Shown: positions 44,989-56,885 of the stretch, one piece after another | How the letters are laid out: each line of letters begins with the position of its first letter | How positions within the stretch are numbered: the stretch's first letter is position 1 | NCBI RefSeq assembly: GCF_049306965.1 | Contig: NC_133193.1 | Location: 17,111,001 to 17,175,000 of the forward strand | Source: Danio rerio | Taxonomy: Eukaryota; Chordata; Actinopteri; Cypriniformes; Danionidae | Direction: 5' to 3' | DNA length: 64,000 bases | Notes under the pieces: model-generated | Database searches by the model: none | Told to the model about the DNA's origin: nothing | Seen by the model: the letters and a program-made list of their open reading frames with translations, nothing else | Position numbers and translations under genes: made by a program

Positions 44989-45629
44989 TAAAATCAAGTG
45001 TAGGAGTGCAACAGGATTGTTTGTTAGATTTTTTTGTAAACCAACAATGCTGTTTAGTGTAAATTATTATTTAAAACATTAATTCAAACAATATAAAACA
45101 CCGATACACATTTCAGCATTATCTTTTAGTGCAAAAGCGCGAGTGCTTCCTAAAGATGAAACTTAATCAGGTTTAGTTAGATACTCCTAATATAGTCAGT
45201 CAAAATATAGTCAACCATTTGGTCGAGCAGGCAGTTAAATTAATATATAAATACAACTTTTGAGGATACTTTATCAATATATTTTTTCAAATTAATCAAA
45301 TATTTTTATTAACTCATAATGTAAAATCCAGAAAACTGATAATGGCTCTGATCAGCTGTCTTTATGAATACAAAACTTTTTTTCCCCTTTTTATTTTTAT
45401 TATAAACAATGATCTGCAAAATATTGTAAAATCTGTGAATGTGTTCATTGATGTTTTCAGTGGTAATAACCACATTTTTCTCCAGCTATTATTTATTTCA
45501 TTCAATGAAGGGTTTCAATCAGACTTAACAAGGCAAAAGTCACTATACAAATACACTTTGGAAAAGAGTACGAATTGCTGTTTTAGTACTCCAGGGGTTT
45601 AACTTTTTCCAATAAGAGACGCCAGTTAA

Positions 45630-45760
45630 TTTCCCAGTGCTGTGTTGCGGCTGGAAAGGCATCTGCTACATAAAACATGTGCTGGATAAGTTGTCGGTTC
45701 GTTCCGCTGTGTCGAATCCTAACTAATAAAGGGAGTAAGCCGAAAAGAAAAAAAAAAGAC
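45630..45760 (+). repeat. DANA SINE 3' fragment
   Basis: It contains TTCCCAGTGCTGTGTTGCGG, ACATAAAACATGTGCTGGAT and AATAAAGGGAGTAAGCCGAA, followed by an A-rich tail. Confidence 0.85.
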
Positions 45761-45949
45761 ACCAGTTTAACGTGTCATTTTAGGAATGTAGTTAAACCAG
45801 TTACCTGAAGGACTGAACCATTAAAAACTGAAAATTATTTGAGTAACTAGTCAAAACCTGTAAGAAATTCGTCCAAAAAACTTCATTATAACGGACTATC
45901 TAGATTCATGTCGGTTGAAAAAAAGAGAGAGCTTTCCTTCTAAACAAAA

Positions 45950-46114
45950 CTACAACTTCCATATCATCTTCATCATCGTGAAAAGCGTACGTTTCCGCGT
46001 GCGTCTGGACGCACCGCGCCGGAAGGCGTGTGTCTGTGCACTGCGTCTCCGCCGTCAATGCAAACGAAGTAAGAGGCACCGTGAGTCAAAGCTAAAATCC
46101 GCATTCAAGACAAG
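45950..46114 (+). promoter_or_regulatory. CpG-rich promoter and 5'UTR of ube2n
   Basis: CpG content rises abruptly (GCGTACGTTTCCGCGTGCGT, GACGCACCGCGCCGGAAGGC). The GCCGGAAGG word is an ETS-type consensus common in housekeeping promoters. The start codon follows at 46115 and CpGs continue into intron 1 to about 46530. Confidence 0.65.
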
Positions 46115-49100
46115 ATGGCAGGGTTGCCCCGCAGGATCATTAAGGTAACCGTGAAGTGAGACACACTGCACCTTTTCAGTCTTTCGTTTTTAACCATAAT
46201 ACTACTAAATCCTCTTCTATATATGAAAAGATCCGCCAAAGAGAAGCGACAGCTGGCTTAGCGTTTGGCACTCTGTTTGTTAGCCACTTCCGTTTCGGTA
46301 CATTCATCGTATCCCGAATATGGGTGGGTTAAAAATACATCCACCGCTGTGAAAGATGGCGGTGGGCCTCTGTCTTATTCATTATTCATTAATAATTTGC
46401 ACAACTAATCAAAATGATGGAGAAGTGAGAGTCGTTCCTGCAATGGAAGTGTACATGAAGCGGTGCGCTCGCGGTCATTCATTGCTGGAGCTCGAGCTGT
46501 TTGGGAGCTCTCGAGCTAACCCCTCCAGACGGCTAGCTAGGCTTACAAACTTGGACAAATTATCTAGTTTAAACAACTGCACAATTAGGTTTCATACATA
46601 TGGGGTAATTTATCTATTTTCCCGAGTGCACGATGATTATTAGACCATTTACGACGCGATTATGAGCAAAATAATTCGGCTAGCTCGCTTCCTGTAGGCT
46701 AGGGAAGCAGTTGCGGCGCTAAATAAGCTAATGACTGCAGGCCCAAGACTGAAGAAATGTCATATAAAATAGAGGATTATGTTATCAAGACGTTTATTAA
46801 ATAAACGCTCGTCCTTAATGAGAGATGTTGTTTATTCCCAATGAGAGATTAATAATTTGCAACGCCGAAATAAAGAGACAATTTACACATTAGATTTACC
46901 ATGGATTTGTAAAGCTCTAAGTTAATGACGATGTTTTTGTGTCTTATTTTAATCACTTGTTTAACTATCATTTTTAATACAAACACCATGGTTAAACTAT
47001 TGTAGGTTAACAAAATGTTGTTTGTATTTGCATTCAAATTTAGAGAGAATGAAAGTAACAATCTTCATACACTTTCACAATGCTGTGACAAATGCTGTGC
47101 ACATGACTGGAGCTGTCAGCATTTAGCATTTATAGTCTCCCTTTCTGGTCAACAGAAAAATATCAAATATTTTGTAACAACGTAAGGAAGCACACATAAT
47201 GGTAGAGTTTTCATTACAACAACATGGATTCACACTTTGCAATTAAAGCAAAACTGCATTTGTATATTGTAGTACAGTTCTTTTGAATATATAGACAGAA
47301 AGTCGTCTAAACTTCGCTTAGTCTACTTACAAATTTGACTGAAATATGAATGCAACATTGACAAAAATGACAACTCATTTTTCTTTATTTTTTAACCTCT
47401 CAGTGTAAAGATTAATGACTGTTGAAATGACAATCATCTTGCTGATAAAATCAAAACTATCAATATATGTTTCTGCATAATTCAGGTTTAAATTGCATGT
47501 TTGCTTCACCCACTTCTACATAAGCAATTTTCAGGCAAGAGGGAGGAAACCGTTTGATTAATTTCAGAAATATACATTTCGTCAGACTGCCGTTTCAGTG
47601 GGTTTTCATGTGAATAGGTTGGTTGTGAAATGAATCGATGTGAGTAGGAGGGCTGGGAACGCATCTTTGATGGCCTTTTTCTCATGCATGAGACCATGAC
47701 ATGAGCCCCTCTCTTGTCTGTGTTTGCTCTGCATGGTTTTGTCTGTGGGTTTTTAGAAACGTGAGGAATTTCATACTGAGGTCAATGTATTTGTATAAGT
47801 TAACTGGAAAAAAAATGGCAAAGGCTTCTGTGTCTAATGTAAACATTATTGGTGGGACATTTCAGTCAAAAACAAAAACCTCTAATTTTATTGTTCCGAA
47901 CTTGTATGAGCTTTTTATTTCTGTGAATCATAAAAGATATTTTGAAGAATGTTAGTAACCACATTTTTTGTACTCATTTCTCATCATCGTCTGTTCATTG
48001 ATATAAAAGTCATACAAGTTTAGACCCAGATGAAAGTGTGTAGATGATATACAATTTTTGGAGGGAAATGTATGTCTCTCTTTTTTTTTTGTATATTCAA
48101 ATAATAATGTAATAGTTGTGATAATATACAAGTGTGATTCAGGACCACATAGCGTTAACACTGGGATCTTATTACCTTCTCAGGCATTATTTAGCAAGAA
48201 TTATTGTACATTATACTAACAGTAAAGTATTATATATCACTGTTCAGAGTTTGGGGTTCTATATTTAAAAAAATAAGGTTTATTCAGCAGTAATGCCTAA
48301 TAAGTTAGTAAAAAATATTAGCAAAAATTATGTCATGGCGATATATTTTTTAAATCATCAATGACTGTATATTTTTGAAAATAATAAATGATTCTCGAGC
48401 ATCAAATCAGCATTGTTATGCAAATTTTTGAAAGATCATGGGACACTGACCTAAGGCTGGGCGATTAATCAAAGTAATCGAAATTGACATTCAGAATGTA
48501 TAATCGATTACATTTTTCCAGGTATTTTTTTTTTGGTGGAGTCCCATGACCCAACTCTGTTAAGGATTTTTTATACTTATTTTGTTATGATTTGCTTATT
48601 ATATTATTCTGAAAGTATACTTCTGCCAAGCGCATGTGTACAGGCCAGCGCAGCTTTCGCATGCCCGCACACTTCTCAAAAAAACGTTACTATGCGTCAC
48701 AATGACGAAATAACACAAGCTTTGTGATTGGTCGTTTGGTAGTGGTGACAAGGGTGGGTGTTGCAAAGAGCCATGTTTTAGGCAATGTGTGTTTTAATTT
48801 CAGTTTTTCAGCGTTGATGTTCAATTAATAATCATAGATAGTGTAGGTTTCTATCAATTACATGTTATCCTTTATATTATTATGTAATATGTGACCATAT
48901 TTGCTGTACAAAACCTATTAGTGAACTATGAACTCAAAAAACATAAAATAATAATAAAAAAATCATTTGTTTAATTGTAATCAAGTTAAAATGTTCAATT
49001 AATGGAGATTTTGATTTTAGGCCAAATTGCCCAGCCCTACTCTGACTAAAGTAACTGTTATTAATACAACGAAATAAAAATATTTTACAGTAGAAGTGTT

Positions 49101-52100
49101 CATCATTATTATATTGATTTATTTATTTTTGCCAATGCCAACCCCTCTTAGGATTATAAAATTATTCAGTGTTAGAATGTTTTACCATCTTATCATCATT
49201 TTATGGCAAAACAATCCCCATCCCTTGAACGAGGTTACAGAACAGGCATGGTAGCTTTTGGGGATGGGTTTGTGACACTGAGATTGTGATATCCTGTTTT
49301 TGGCTCGAGCTCTTGCTCAAATACCAAGCAGACAATTTTTTAGATGTCGTTTTCAGCAATGTGCAGCAGTTCTCCAGACTCAAGCATTCCTCAGGTGATA
49401 TCAGATTCTCATTAGTCAGATGGGTGTGTGTTTCCAAAGGGCTTTAAGGTTCAGCCTTGTCTGAGTTGTACGCAGTGTGTGTGTCTGTCTGGATTGGACT
49501 GTAACGGCAGTCAGTTTAACCCTCAGAGTCTTGGTTTAAGATGAAACACTGATTATTTATGAGTAATGTGCACCGTTAAGGTCTAATGTCATACTGAATG
49601 TTATTAAGTGATGCAAGATACAGGGCATCATAAAATCTAAGAATGTAATAAAAACAATTAAACTGTGCCTATTATTGAAGTCATAAGACTTTTTTTTCTG
49701 ATGTCATGCAAAGAAATTTACTCAACATTTATAGTGAATAACCAGCAATGTTTGTGGTGATGTAAGGCCATTCTCTGTTCCACTGAAGGTTAACTTTAGT
49801 ACTGTTTTATCTGTAAATATTGTAGCTATTACATTGGTAGCTAAATTTTGGCAAAACATATGAATGGGAAAAGTGTTCAGCGTGTTGGTTTCACTCTCCC
49901 TGCTGCTAAAAGTCACTAGCTGCGTCCCAAATGGCACACTATACACTATGCACTCATGCACTATGTACTTATGCACTTACACACTCAACAGGAAAGTATA
50001 TGTATGTAGTGTTGTCCCAAATGGCACACTAATGTTTTTTTACTAAGCGGAAATTCAAACCGTTTCCCTGATGACGTTTGACGGTCGCCAAATCAGTGAA
50101 ATAAACGACTGACTTATCAAGTAATACCTGCCGTGAGTATTGCCGCATTTACCATCCGGAGGCGCTATAATCACTCTCGTAGGAGAATTTTGCTTTCACC
50201 ATCCAAAATAAATAAAGTTATTCAACATGTGCGTCCGATCGCTCCGCCCCTTCCGCTACGTAAGCAAACCTGCGGTCGTTGAGTGCGTGAAGTGTCCATC
50301 ATTACACACTTCATTTTAGCGGCTGAATGAGTGCATCATCCGGGTAATTAAAGTGCACTTATTATTTTGAGAGTTTTCAATGTGAACACACTACTTACAC
50401 TATTTATACTACAAAATGGCGTAAAATAGTGCATAAGTATGCGATTTGGGACGCAGCTATTGTGTGTTGCATAAAGCATTTTTGAGAAAGCTATGCATTA
50501 TATAACCCGTTTGTTTTAATGGTTTGAGCTCACAAGGGAATTTGTTGCTGCTTTAAGCAAAACGCAAGAGGAGCGGAGTGCAGTAAACTAGCTTGTGTAC
50601 CTGCAGTGACCAAGTTCAAAATAGCTCAATATTCCGCTTTTAACCCAAATACTTATGCATAAACCAAACATGCTCATCAGAAAAGTACACTCAAATATTA
50701 TACCGACTGGACATTTTCATGTAGTATAATTGTTCTTGCAGCTTACAATATTGTTACTGTGTTGTCATATAACAACACTGTAAAATGAAGCCTCTTGACT
50801 TGTTTACTAAATAATTAAAAACCAAAAAGTGGTTATTTTATTGACTTGTGTTTTTTTTTTTAAATCAGTGTAATTCAAGATATTGAGGTACTTTAAAATG
50901 TCTAACATATTCATTATTATTATTGGTTTTAAATATATTTACAAGTTGCTATTTTATTCCTGATGGCAAGATTAATTTACAAATCTCTATTTATTACAAG
51001 TCAGTATAATTATTAGCCAGTACAATATATTACAAGAAGTATTGATCCTTTAGAAATTATTTTAATATGCTAATGCTATGTTTATATTCATTCTTTTTGT
51101 CATACAAATATCTCTTTACAAAATCCTGAACAATGTACATCATGAACGTTTTTTTTTTATTGTACTCATGCAAGCCATTATACTAAATATGCAGTCTTTA
51201 TGAACATGATGCCACTGTTTTCACAAATTATGGTTTTCATCATAGAGACAATACCAGGATAGTCATCAAAGAACAGTTATTAAAGACGTCATCAGTAACA
51301 TGTTTCCAAAACATTGCATTTCCATGCACCTTAAGCACTGTTGTCTTGTAAATGACACAGAATTATGAGCAGTCAGTTAATTTGAATAGTTAGTTCTTGG
51401 TGCATGACAATTGCGTATGTTTTCAGAGCGAGGTGATACAATTTATCATAAACACAGAACTTCTGTCAGTCTGAGCATTACATGCTGGCTCCTTGCTGCT
51501 TTGTTTACTTCTATGTACTTTACCAGCTAGCTGCTGGTGCTTTGGCTAAGTGCTAACTAGCATGCTGTGTGTATAGATGCTTCATGTTATAGCATAACTG
51601 CCTCGGTTTTTACAATTTATCATAAACCCAAAACTGTTTTTGCTCTGGGCGTTACATGGTGACTCTTTTTGCTGGTTTGTTTACTTGTACTCCACCAGCT
51701 AGCTGCTGGTGCTTTGGCTAATTACTATCATGCTATGTGTGTAGAGATGCTTCATGTTCCAGCATAATTGCTTCTGTTTTCCATGTGTGAATAGGAAACA
51801 CAGCGTTTGTTGGCAGAGCCGGTGCCGGGTATAAAGGCAGAGCCAGATGAGGGCAACGCTCGCTACTTCCATGTGGTCATCGCCGGACCTCAAGACTCTC
51901 CCTTTGAGGGAGGAACTTTTAAACTTGAACTCTTTCTTCCTGAAGAATATCCCATGGCAGCTCCGAAAGTACGCTTCATGACCAAAATATATCACCCCAA
52001 TGTAGACAAGCTGGGAAGAATATGTCTAGATATTTTGAAAGGTAAGAGACAAACTAAAACATGTTCTTTGTGGGGTTTTTTCTCCATTATGGTCTTTGAT

Positions 52101-55100
52101 TCAGTTATTATTGAGGCATCATTATTGAGATCATGAGGCATTGACTAGATGTGATTTTTGTCATGAGGTTTTCAGTGTGATGCTGAACATCTTATAGATG
52201 ATGTTTGACATCTTTATTCATTGCTTATTCAGAAATGACAAAAGAAGGGTCTAATGTTTTTATTGTAAGGGTGTCACGATCCTCCAAGTCCTCGATTCGA
52301 TTACATTTTCGATTCTGAAGGCACGATTCGATTCGATATTTGATTATGAATAATTAATTAATTAATGACCAATTAATTATTTGTAGCCTACTGTTTAAAC
52401 TACCTGAACTGGATGGTCTTTGTTTTACCCATAAACAAATCATACAGTAAATGAATAAAGGCGAGATACACACATAATTACCACCTGTCAATCACCTTTT
52501 CTGCGGGACTCATGAATAGGCAGTGATCTGTGTCGTTATAATGGCGTCGGTAAAAAAGACGCACAACCAACAGGAACCAGCCAACAGTATCTGAGGTGTT
52601 CGCTAAAATGACTAAGTACAAGTGAGTGAAAGACTGAAGCAGTACTCTGACTGCCTGGACCTGCTGTCTCGAGCGCATGGCTGTGTGTGCGTCTGTGTCT
52701 GTGTGGTCACATGATGTGCATTTTCAGAGGTAGAGAAGAAGGAGGGCTGCTCAGAAATGCTACACGCCACTGTGGATGTCAAATTGTTGTCGTTCTAAAA
52801 TGCCATTTAAAAACAAAGACAGTGTAAACAGGGCCTGAGTGTGTACTTTTCGCGAGCGGATTTGCAACGGGGGCGGGCGGAGGATTGCGATGCCGGTGTT
52901 GTCTATCGGACGAACCGTACGTAATACGTACATAGCAGAGCTTGCAAAACTGTGTTTTTTTTTGTCGACAACACGAACGTTGTCAACATAACTCACTGGA
53001 AATCCAAAATGCTTACACACCGGCGACTTCATTGAAAGAGGAGAGGGTTTAAGTTCTGTCGACGGGTCTCCTGCTTCTGCAGTTTAACAAGCACTTCAAC
53101 AAGCCTGTTTTTTTCCCGCTTGGCAAACCAAGCTGACGTGACATGGGGCGTGGCAGCATCGACGATTCTATTTTTTGATTCGATAATCGAAATTGAGCAT
53201 AAATTTAGATCGATTTCGATTAAAAATCGAAATCGTGACACACCTATTTTATTGTAAGCAAAAAATGACTATGGCACTCTTTCCCTGTTGTATACAGAAG
53301 ATAAATCAAAATGTGTGGGTAATCTGTGTAACAATAAATTATAAATAAAAAGACATATTATTCATATTAAGAACAATTAATTCATGACAAATTTAAAGGC
53401 TATTTATAAATGTCTAAACCACAGGTGTCAAATCCAGTTCTCGGAGTGCTGCAGCTCTGCACTCAAAAGTTTAGTTCCAACCCTGCTTCAACACATTTAA
53501 GCCATGGTCACACTGCACTTTTCACCCCATAGACTTCCATTCATATGCGTGCGACTGCGGCAGACCAGAAATGCAATTTGAAAGTTGCATTTGAAAGTTC
53601 ACGCTTGAACTCTGACCGGGGAAATCGCATCATTTGATTGCATGAGACCAATAAAAGATTAAAATGTGACCTCTCTGTACAGAAATTTAAAATATGGAGC
53701 AATTGCTTGATTTATCAATTTGTTTTTATCCCACCCCTTTTCACAGCGCTGACCAAATTTTGCAAACAACATCAAGTGTGACCGTGCCTTTACCTGTAGG
53801 TTTCAAACAAGCCTGAAGCACTCAATTACTTTGATCAGGCATTTTTAATTAGGGTTAAAGCTAAACTCCTGGCCCTCCAGGAACTGGGTTTGACACCTGT
53901 GCACTAGATGTTTAGACATTAAAAATATAATGAAATTATATAATGAAATTTAGGAATGATCACTTGACTTGACCCCGGGGATCGGTTTTATTTTCACTGC
54001 GGTGTGTTGTTTATGCTTCACGCGCGGCTCTCAAACAATCACTATGTGCCACAAATTGAATGTTATTTACAACTTTATTACCTGTTATTCACAGCCTATG
54101 CAGGTTCTGTTCACTAAAGTAGACGCACGCGCGTCCACCCTCTCTGTGGTAACCACTCAGCAGCTCGGGTCACGTGTGATTTCCTGGCCGCGAATACATT
54201 ATTACATGAAGACAGAAATGACATTTTTTAGGTAAATTGTACTTCATAAATACAGTATGTGACTCAACATCCTTTAGAGGTGTCCATGTCACTGAGCAAT
54301 GTATATGAAACAATGAAAAGACTCGTGCAGCCGCGTTTTCTTCTCTCCTGAACTTGAAAATATGATTGGCAGAATCGTAGAAATGCTGGGTTAGGATTGT
54401 CTAGGAGGTTGAATCGAGATCTTTTTTCGATTAATTGTGCAGCTCTAATGGTCATAAATGCGCTATATAAATACACACATTACATTACACGTTTTATGTT
54501 TTTTATTAAACCCGATTAAGTTTGTTAATCTTTACACTTACATCTACAAAATTTTACATTACCATATTTTGCTGTACATGGTTAAGGAACATTCTTTCAC
54601 ACATTTTCACAATATTTACCTTCAGAAGTACCTTCATTCATTATATCTTCATATTTTGAGGTCTTTGGAATGGAGAGTCTGGTCTTTAAACCACCTAAGA
54701 GCATATGAAATCTTTTGGAAAATAATTAATAATTCCTTGTAATATGTTCTCCAACTCTTGGGAAAAAGAAATGAAAAGTTCAGTTAAATGAAAAATAAAT
54801 GGATCTTGTCCTTAGAGTGATAAATGATTAAAAAAAAGAATTGTAATAATTTCTGCAAAAGACTCATTTATTTCTTGACCTCAGAGAAATGCTAGTCTTA
54901 CCTATTACAAAGCTATATAAAGTCATAAAAGCTATTTAAAAAATATATACTATTAAATATTATTGCTCCCTTAGCTGACATACATACACTATAAAAAGAT
55001 TTTCCATTTAATCTCTGGTAGGAGATCTCGCATTGCACTTTTGACCCCTCAGAGAATGATGTCGCTGGTCTGGTCGACAGTATAGGGCATGTATGGAAAC

Positions 55101-55360
55101 CAGCAGCTCCTAATGCTCTTTCTGTTGTTTATCTCTGTCTCTCTCCCTGACATGATGATGTCACACAGATAAGTGGTCTCCAGCTCTGCAGATCCGCACA
55201 GTGCTGCTATCAATCCAGGCATTACTAAGCGCTCCCAACCCAGACGATCCTCTAGCAAACGATGTCGCAGAGCAGTGGAAGACTAATGAAGCTCAAGCCA
55301 TAGAGACAGGTGAGTGGTGCTCAGATGCATTTAAAGGGCTAGTGCCTGTCTTTTAAAATT

Positions 55361-55439
<79 letters not shown>

Positions 55440-56854
55440 ATTTATATATATATAAATAAATGAATATGATTTGCTCAACCTCATGTCATTCTACCTTTGA
55501 GTAGGGCTGTGCAATATGATTTTCATATACTATATAGTTTATTTCATAGTGTCATAAAATAAAATAATTGTTTAATGGCTCGTTTCCACTGACTGGTACA
55601 GTACGGTACGGTTCGGGTCAGTACGGGTCACCTTTATCAGGCTTGCGTTTCCACTACCAAGGGTACCCTTTTGGTGGGCGTGGTGTATGACAGTTTTAGT
55701 CGATGTTATTTTCGCTCGAGAAAATGTCTACAATAAAGCTGCACAGGTCGTACACATATCAAATGAAAAGCACTTCTATGAACAGGAGTTGTTTATAACT
55801 GCAGATCAATGACGGTGCGAAATAGCCTACTTTAACGTCTGTTATTATACAAAATAAATAAATAAATGAACATATATGAACACATACAGACGCTTACAGT
55901 CTCCGATATGTTACCAACTACAGAAGAACTACACAAAGCAGACATTTCGTCGTTAATTAGGTTCAAAACAACACAAAGTATAGCCTACAGTCAGAGTAAA
56001 CCTCTCATCTGTGTCTGTAATCTTCAGCAGCACATGAAGCCTCTGTTAGAGAGTAATTCCATCATTCCCAGTTTATATTAGTCCAAAAGGTGATAATAAA
56101 GATTAAAACAAGGCAGTTTGTTCACGTTTGCTAAAGAAATAAAGTGCTCCTTGGCTTCGCCTTTTTTTCCGCTCCCCACTCTCGCGTTTGTTCTTTTCTT
56201 TCTGAATGTGTCGCTCTCGTTTGTCAGCTTCTCACAGGATCGGGTTTCCAAAAGCTTGTCAATAATCAAGTGCATGTTATTATCATCAGCTCAAGAAGTT
56301 TGTTATTTTAGATAGAGACGCGTGGTGAAAGCAAGGAAGAAAGCGAAACCACTCGGGCTTCAGACTGGCTCGTTAAAAACTACGCGGCACAAGGTGAATC
56401 CGCTCTTCTCCATGGCTTTGTGGCTGTTTATCATGACAACAGGGTTTGTTTGCAGGATCGACCATGGCTGCATATGTATATATAATTCCGCTGTAATCTC
56501 TCGCTGTGTATTTCAAACATGGCGGGTCCTTTGTTTACATTCTGGCTTGTTGCGTCTACGAATGTCGTATCTCTGTAAACCAATAGCGTTCAGCTGCGCG
56601 TGTAGCTCCACCTTTTGGGACCCTTTCTGCAGTCCTTTCGAAAGGGTCCCGAAAAAGTGGTAAGGTACGGTTTGGTTCGGTACGCCTTTTGACAGTGGAA
56701 ACGGCCATAAAAGCGTACCAAACCAAACTGTACCGTACCGTACCGTACCACTCAGTGGAAATGGGCCATAAGCTAAGTTTCACAAACTAATTTCAAAAGG
56801 AGCACGTGATATGATTGATCACCACTCCTTTATTTTCAATTTCCAAAGAACGCC

Positions 56855-56885
<31 letters not shown>

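Noticed and set aside
45915-46148. A 77-codon Arg/Lys-rich frame overlapping the ube2n start
   Set aside because: It is a different frame across the promoter and exon 1. The real reading frame begins at 46115 with the conserved UBE2N N-terminus.
46356-46643. A 95-codon open frame in ube2n intron 1
   Set aside because: It lies in the CpG-rich region just after exon 1, where stops are rarer. The peptide has no recognisable domain and it interrupts no annotated exon.
56078-56663. Overlapping open frames of 60-113 codons inside the first Harbinger-like element
   Set aside because: They do not resemble a Harbinger transposase or Myb-like protein, and they are not conserved in frame in the second copy at 58260-59424.
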